A stretch of 64,000 nt of DNA from Pyrus communis (lineage: Eukaryota > Streptophyta > Magnoliopsida > Rosales > Rosaceae), in the NCBI RefSeq assembly GCF_963583255.1, contig NC_084816.1:10431600-10495599 (forward strand), read 5' to 3'. This document shows positions 57,650 to 64,000 of the stretch, piece after piece. The notes under the pieces are model-generated. The model saw only the letters and a list, made by a program, of their open reading frames with translations, was not told the origin of the DNA and made no database searches. The position numbers and the translations under genes were made by a program. Position 1 is the first letter of the stretch. Each line of letters begins with the position of its first letter.

Positions 57650-60600
57650 AATTCAGGAAATCGAATCTTTAAATCATCCAAATTCTCCCAAGATGCATTT
57701 GCAACATGATGATTCGTCTAATGCACTAAGACTTCAGTGACTGGAGTGGAACCTTGTTGAATTACCCTGCGATCCATGATAGCTGCTGGTTCATCTTGAA
57801 TTAGACCCATATCTTTGACTGTTGGTAATGGTATAATAGTAGAGACTGATGTGCCTAGTTATTTCTTGAGGCAAGAAACATGGAAAACTGGGTGAATCTT
57901 AGAATGAGGGGGTAGCTTCAATTTTGTAAGCCATATGTCCTATTTTAGCAAGAACCTCAAGGTGTCCATAAAATCTAGGGTGCAATGTATGAAAAAGGTG
58001 TAAAGCTAGTGACTTTTGTTGGTAAAGTACCAATCTGAGATACACAAAATCACCAATTGCAAAAGAACTTTCTATTTTGTGCTTGTCCAATTGACTTTTC
58101 ATCCTTACTTGAGCTTCTTCTAGATTGGTTTCAAAAGGGACAAAATTATGGTTCTATGTTGTAAACACTGATCTACCAATTCAATCTTTGTAGTCCCAAT
58201 TTCATAAGTTGGAACATGTGAATGAGGCTGCCCATGCATCACTTCATAGGGTGTGAGTTTAGCTGTAGTGTGATAAGAAGTATTGTAGCTCAACTCTGCC
58301 ATGGAAACCATTTCAATCATTGCTTAGGCTACAAGCTACAAAGACATCTCTGGTATGTTTCTAAACATTGATTGAGGACTTTAGTCTGTCCATCAATTTA
58401 GGGATGAAACCCTGAGCTAAGAGACACAATTTTGAGCCTTGAAGTTTAAAGAATTCTTTCCAAAATGAACTGATGAAGATTGGATCCTTATTAGATACAA
58501 TGGAAGTTGGCATCCCACATAGTTTAAACATTTGATTAGTGAAGAGTTGAGCTACTGAGTGTGTTATATAAGGGTGAGATAATGACAGAAAGTGTGCAGC
58601 TTTAGAAAATCAATCAATAATTACAAATATGACCAATTTGCCCTTGCAAGGAGGAAGGGCAGTGATGAAATCCATAGATATGTCAGACCATTCTTTGAGG
58701 GACATGTAAGGGGTTAAGAAGTCTAGCAAAAACAAGTGTTTCATACTTGTTTTTTTTTTGACAATATCACATCCATCAACCATGTCCTTGATGCTGTTTT
58801 TCATACCCTCCCAATAAAAGGACCTGGAAATCCTTTTATAGGTTTTTAGAAAACCTACATGACCTGCAGTAGGTTTACAATGATGTTCCTCAAATATTTT
58901 TTCTCTCTAAGAACTTTTAGGACTTAAGACAATTTGATTCTTGTACCTAAGAAATTCATTATCAAGCTGATATCTCAATAATTTCAATGGAAATGAATCT
59001 GAAGTTGTATTCAAGATAGCTTGTGATTTTTTTTCAAAATCCAATCATCTTTTTCCACATGTCTACGAAGATCATCAAGCCAAGACATATAAAGGTAAGA
59101 TATAACGGTGAATTCACTATCCATCACTATGGAATCCAATGAATTTTTAGCAACACTACTTGTCTCATTTGCACCGGTACTACTTGTACCAGTAGGTTTA
59201 TTTCCTTGAAAATTGAACATTCGAGACAATGCATCAGCTGCCTTGTTGTCACTACCCTTTCTATACTGAATTTCATAATCAAAGCCAAGTAGTTTAGAGC
59301 CCCATTTTTGCTGAAAGGAGAATTGGCTCGATTTTGGAGAAAGTACTTGAGACTATGGTGATATGTGTAACGATCCGAAAATTTATATTTGGAAGCAAAT
59401 ACTAAGATAGGCCCAAAATTTATTTCGGAAGATAATCACCAAATTCCTTTTCTTTCTTTTCTAATTAGGCAGTGCCCATTTCTCTCCCATCCACTACCAC
59501 ACACGTGGCACCTCAAAATTTTCTAGAGAAATCTATATTATGGTCAAATGACAATTTCACCCCTAACCTTGCTCGTTTATAACTTTTTCATTATAACTCC
59601 GTTTCACGAATGGTTTGCGCCTACACGTTCATGAGATCGAGTTATATCCACATATGCCAAGAAATACAATAAAATATATGAGGATAAAATATGTCCTCGT
59701 AAAATTACGTTTAATCAACGAGCGACATTTTCCAATAAATTTTTTTTTACATAATCATATATTTTAAAATTTTCAGGGTATTACAATATGTTTTTATAAT
59801 GAAATGGTTCATAAGTAGATAAGGCTGCCACTTCTTAACTACATAAATCATTGGCAACATTTCTTTTTCATATGTAGATAATGCTTGGTTTTTTGGTCAT
59901 AATGACTAAATTGTAAATTCAATTGGTTTACCCCTTTTGCTACAAAATTGCCCCCATACCAGTACCTGAGGTATCACTCTCAATAATGAATGGTTTTGAA
60001 AAATTCGGGAGAGTCAACACTGTGGGAGACATTATGTCATTTTTGAGTTCTTGAAATGCTCCTGTGGCTGCAGGGTTCCAATGAAATCTATCTTTTTTTG
60101 TGAGTTAAGTCAAAAACCATAGATTCTTCCAAATTGAGGAACGAATCTCCTATATTACCTAGTTAAGCATAAAAAACAAACCCTTTAAAGCTTTCACAGA
60201 AGTAGGTAGAGGCCACTTTGCAATGGCTTTTAATTTCGTAGGGTCAACAACAACTCCATTTCTTGAAACAATATGTCCCAAATATTCAATTTGTGTTTTT
60301 TCAAAAGCACAATTAGATAGCTTGACAAAAAGTTGACGATCTTGAAGTAAATTCCCAAATGGTGCAGGTGTAATTCCCAAAAGACTATATATCAAAATAT
60401 CATCAAAGAAGACTAATATAAATTTCCTCATATAAGGCTTGAAAATCCCATTCATCAGGCCTTGGAATGATGCTGGTGCATTTGTTAAGCTAAAATGCAT
60501 AACTAGGAACTCATAATGTCCCTAATGAGTTCTAAACACAATTTTATTAATATCTTTGGGATGCATACGAATATAGTGATAACCTGATCTAAGATCCAAC

Positions 60601-62542
60601 TTTGAGAAATATGATGCACCAAAAGGTTCATCCAATAGCTCATCAATCAATGATATAGTGTACTTATCTTTAACTATTACTAGATTGAGTGCCCTATAGT
60701 CCATGCACATTCTCCAAGTACCATCTTTTTCTTCACCAAAAAAACTAGAGAGGAGAAAATGGTTATGACTTGATTTTATAAAACCAAAATCCAACAATTC
60801 CTTGACACATTTCTCTATCTCTGTCTTTGGGAATGACCCATACTTGTAAGGTCTTGCATTAGGAGATTTGCAACCTTCTGTTAATGGTATCCTGTGATCA
60901 TGGGATCTTGATGGAGGCAACCCAGATGAGTTTTGAAAGATAGGCTTATATTGTGCTAACAAGGCTTTGTAGATCAGTTTTTTATGTAGAATCCAACTAA
61001 GAGAGAGTTAAAGTAGTTGCAGTATCCTCACTGACTTGTAGAACAAACAATGCAACTCTTAAACAATGATCATGATTAAGTAACTTATCCATTTGTAAGG
61101 AAGAAATGGATTGAGGATCTTGAGCTTGAGGAATTGTGATAGAGAATGTGGTATTTTCAACAACAAATTACATGATCATCTTATCAAAATCCCATAAAAT
61201 TGGTCATATTGTTCTTAACCATTGAACTCTAAGAACAATATCACAACCTCCCAAAGGGAGAGCATAGAAATCCATAGTTGCATAATTTTGAATTTGAATA
61301 GAGACTTGTGCTAAACATCCAGTGCTAGTGAGAAAACCTTCATTTGCAATCTTAACAGTAAATGGATATGTAGTATCCAAGTGACCTTCCAATTGCTTTA
61401 CTAAGGAAATATCAATGAAATTGTGTGAGTTTCCTGAATCTATCACTTTCATGGTTTTGATAGATTTTGGGGCAGACATACCATAAACTGCAGAAGCAGT
61501 GACTTCAGGTTCTTCATTATCATTAAAGTTATGTTCACTAAGATCTCCAATTTCATACACATCCATGAGTAAAACTTGCCTTTTTGGACTAGCACACACA
61601 TGTTCTTTAGATAATTTCTCATCACAATTGAAATATAGTTTATTTTTCCTCCGAAACTCAATTTCTGCAGCTGTTAATCTTCTAAGAAAGACTCAGTTTT
61701 TGGTATATTGGTAATATCATATAGATGTGTAGGCTTGAATTGTGATGCAGAAGAATGGTTTCTTGAAAAGGATCTTACCTTGAGTTCTGCCAGTTTAACA
61801 TCTACTTGGTGAGAATATGCAATAGCTTCATGAACATCATAGGGTCGCAAAATCTTGACATCATGACGAATTTCTGGTTTCAACCCTTCAATGAAGTAGC
61901 TTTTTAATAATCATAGAGTCATTTCCACAGTACGATTTGCCAATCCGTCGAAATTCCATGATATAATCTCTGAGTAAACCATTCTGGCAAACCTTTCACT
62001 AAGTTCTCAGTGCAATCAATAAGATAAGATGAACCAAATTCACGACAAAAATTCTTGTTGAAGTCCTCCCATTTAGGGTAATTCTTAACACAATTAACCT
62101 GTTGAAACCACTGCAACACTTCGTTTTCCATGTGGAAGGAATCCATATGCACTTTCTTATTTGTAAGAATGTCAAAGTACTCATAGGAGTGTTCTGCTTT
62201 TTAAATCCATCCAAGAGGATCATCTCCTTCATGAAAGCGAGGAAAATCCAGTTTCACCAATGAAGGTCATGGTTGGAAGCTTGAATCATGGCGATTGAAT
62301 TGATGGTGTCTTGCATCATCATGCAAATTAAGATATGATAGAGTTGCATCCGATGAATCACCAAGAAAAACCATATCGCATTTCTCCACAAAATCACGAT
62401 GGAACTTCTCAAATTGAGCATTTGATGAATCTTAGTGTACTTCCATGAAATCAAATCTTTGAAGCAGTGTGTTGAGAGTGTTGTTTATAGCATCAACATG
62501 ATTCTACGATTGCATGGCTTTCTTTGTTGAAGAATGAGTCAT
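57650..62542 (-). pseudogene. Chromovirus gag-pol, decayed
   Basis: Gag starts at 62542 (MTHSSTKKAMQS) and contains LDFPRFHEGDDPLGWI and a WFQQVNCVKNYPKWEDF block. The protease shows VIDSGNSHNFID near 61440. The RT spans 60962-60159, with YHYIRMHP, then ALTNAPASFQ-like and VFFDDILIYS motifs. RNase H is interrupted by the solo LTR. The integrase (about 58820-58120) has EWSDISMDFITALPPCKGK and ELSYNTSYHTTAKLTPYE, then the C-terminal IGDFVYLRL block. A chromodomain-like end reads IMDRRVIQQGSTPVTEVLVH, then SWENLDDLKIRFPEF. Multiple stops and frame changes make it inactive. Confidence 0.85.
59366..59785 (+). mobile_element. 420 bp solo LTR nested in the chromovirus
   Basis: It starts TGTAACGATCCG and ends GGGTATTACA (perfect TGTAA/TTACA ends). 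It is flanked by a perfect 5 bp duplication, atatg (59361-59365 and 59786-59790). It has no coding content and splits the RNase H region of the host element. Confidence 0.9.
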
Positions 62543-62587
62543 GGGGCACAGAGAAGGGATGAAAGATCACTACCGGCTCTATACCAA

Positions 62588-62847
62588 TGATAGACCCTTG
62601 ATCAACCTTAACTCATAAAATGCCAAAGAAACATAGAGAAGATGAATAAAAGGAATTCAATACTATTTTCATAAAAACCTCTTTGTATATTACAATCCAA
62701 GCTATGTAGCAACATGTCATAACAACCTTCACTACAACTAACAAACTAACAGCTTTTACAACTAATACAACTTATTCACTAATATGATGACACTTGACAC
62801 CATCCCAATTGCCATATAACAATCTTTAACTACTTAGATTCCTATCA
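62588..62847 (-). repeat. Chromovirus 5' LTR
   Basis: It is 260 bp and begins and ends like 57352-57608. On its inner side the minus strand reads TTGGTATAGAGCCGGTAG, a tRNA-Met-type primer site with one base missing. Confidence 0.9.
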
Positions 62848-63049
62848 TGGATGGGATTGAGCTTTATGGATAAGATTGGATTGACATAGACTTGTAAGTA
62901 TAGGTTAGATAACCCACTATACTATAGGTTCATAACCCATTTTGTTCAATCCTGTCCATCTCACATTTTGACACAACAAACAATGAGTTGGACTCAAGTG
63001 CATATTAATTGATCACAACCTATCCCATCTAGTCCACCAAAGGGAGCCT

Positions 63050-64000
63050 AAAAGATCTACGAGCACGGCTTATCTGCCCATAATTTTGGGAAAAAAAGAA
63101 ATATTGAGATTTAACTATAGCTCATTTAATTCAATCTCAACTACTCACTTGTAGCAAAAAATGTGCAGGAGAGAATTTTGAAATGATCTACACTCATTTC
63201 CAAGGATATTGAAGCCTAGTCCTTGTTGGAAGGCTTTGTGCAACTATTTTTAACAGTCCAACAAAACAACCATCAGCCAACAAGGCCTTCCAACGAAAGA
63301 CCAAACTAGCATAAGTTTTTCGTTTGTTGCATTGGTGAAAAACAAACTATCAACATAACCTAATACTAATTGCTAAGTCATGCTCCCGCACCATTTGGAC
63401 TAACCCAACTCTTAAAATTAGAATAGGTTTTCAATGTTCACTTGAGAGCAAGCACGGCATATTAGAGATTTTTCAGTGTACTCAGAACACAAGACAAAAC
63501 ACCACATGTCATAATATAAGTGGAGGTATATTAAAAAATATACCCTAAAATATGATATATTAACTTTGTCATCCACTTATACACCCTCAAAATATACATT
63601 AAAATACGTGATGTATCACCTTGTGCCACATAAAAATTTCTCCTGCTTATGGCAATCTAAGGGCCCCAATGATAACCATTTGGTTTTCAAAAATGTTATT
63701 CTATCATATATTTGTAAAAATAAAAAACCATTTTAAGTTGTTTTCATTTTCATTATTTCCTCCCTCATCTCTTCGCCTCTCTCCCATCACCTTTCTTCAT
63801 TCCACCTTCACCACAAATACTTTATCATATCTCAAACATTAAATGTGAAAAATAAAAAAATAATTATGCAAGTGGTGAATTATCTTGGTGAGTTAGTAAT
63901 CATCTTCAATCCGCTACATCCTGAACCCGACTTCAAAACCTCCTCCTTCTTCTTAAAGCATGTTTAGTCAACAATAATAGAAAAAAAATAAAGGAACAAG
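63050..64000. other. AT-rich intergenic DNA to the window edge
   Basis: No gene, RNA or bounded repeat was recognised. Confidence 0.4.

Larger units (their letters stand above)
57352..62847 (-). mobile_element. Ty3/Gypsy chromovirus
   Basis: Two LTRs (257 and 260 bp) begin TGATAGACCC on the + strand and end CCTATCA, with tagat/tggat as a 5 bp duplication carrying one mismatch. The order on the minus strand is gag, protease, RT, RNase H, integrase, chromodomain, the Ty3/Gypsy order. The LTRs differ at about 23 of 257 positions by eye, so it is clearly older than the Copia at 3314. A primer site like that for initiator tRNA-Met and a purine-rich tract (aaagggggaagtaaa) sit inside the right and left LTRs. 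A 420 bp solo LTR interrupts it. Confidence 0.9.
57328..63049. mobile_element. hAT-like MITE, family H, split by a chromovirus
   Basis: The left part, 57328-57351, starts aaggtcgcgtttggtgggct. The right part, 62853-63049, ends agtccaccaaagggagcct. The ends pair as inverted repeats (tttggtgggctagat against tttggtggactagat). With the retrotransposon removed the element is about 220 bp and related to the copy at 29599-29780. Confidence 0.65.

Overview
This is nuclear DNA from a flowering plant. Evidence includes spliced genes with GT-AG introns, plant-only families (GH100 neutral invertase, AGC VIII kinases, a histidine-phosphotransfer protein), a Cassandra TRIM LTR, and AT-rich spacers packed with retrotransposons, MITEs and SINEs. 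The repeat families look like those common in apple and pear (Maleae, Rosaceae). The organism is an inference, because no search was run.

Four protein-coding genes can be supported. (1) A six-exon, plastid-type alkaline/neutral invertase (17902-22329, +, 624 aa). (2) A two-exon KIPK-like AGC VIII kinase (24032-27101, -, 857 aa). (3) A six-exon AHP-type histidine-phosphotransfer gene (41237-43128, +, 144 aa) whose phospho-accepting His appears replaced by Tyr. (4) A two-exon PINOID2-like AGC kinase (48524-55021, +, 459 aa) split by a 5.1 kb intron full of SINEs and MITEs. Both kinases carry DFD instead of DFG, and both have one intron at the same codon and phase. Two further pieces are gene fragments: a frameshifted first exon of a low-molecular-weight phosphotyrosine phosphatase (22654-22831) and a GH31 alpha-glucosidase exon captured inside a long-TIR element (33567-33750).

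Layout. 1-17200 is transposon-rich: a Gypsy-type LTR end, a Harbinger relic, and a roughly 0.7 kb-armed inverted repeat. One arm of that inverted repeat is interrupted by a nearly complete Copia element (3314-8201) and the other by a 1.66 kb solo LTR (8841-10503). Copia and Gypsy relics and a TIR element follow. 17200-28400 is the gene-dense part (invertase, phosphatase fragment, KIPK-like kinase). 28400-41100 is repeat-rich again: a MULE-type MITE family with 9-11 bp target duplications, a Cassandra solo LTR nested in one copy, two hAT-like elements, a Pack-type element, a decayed Copia and two TRIM-like elements. 41100-55100 holds the AHP-like gene and the PID2-like kinase. 55100-64000 is dominated by a chromovirus (57352-62847) that sits inside a hAT-like MITE and is itself interrupted by a 420 bp solo LTR.

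The genes are not an operon-like unit. Invertase acts in sucrose cleavage, and the AGC VIII kinases belong to families linked to auxin transport and growth polarity. The AHP-like protein, if expressed, would be expected to act as a cytokinin-phosphorelay decoy rather than a donor. That last role is inference from the missing His.
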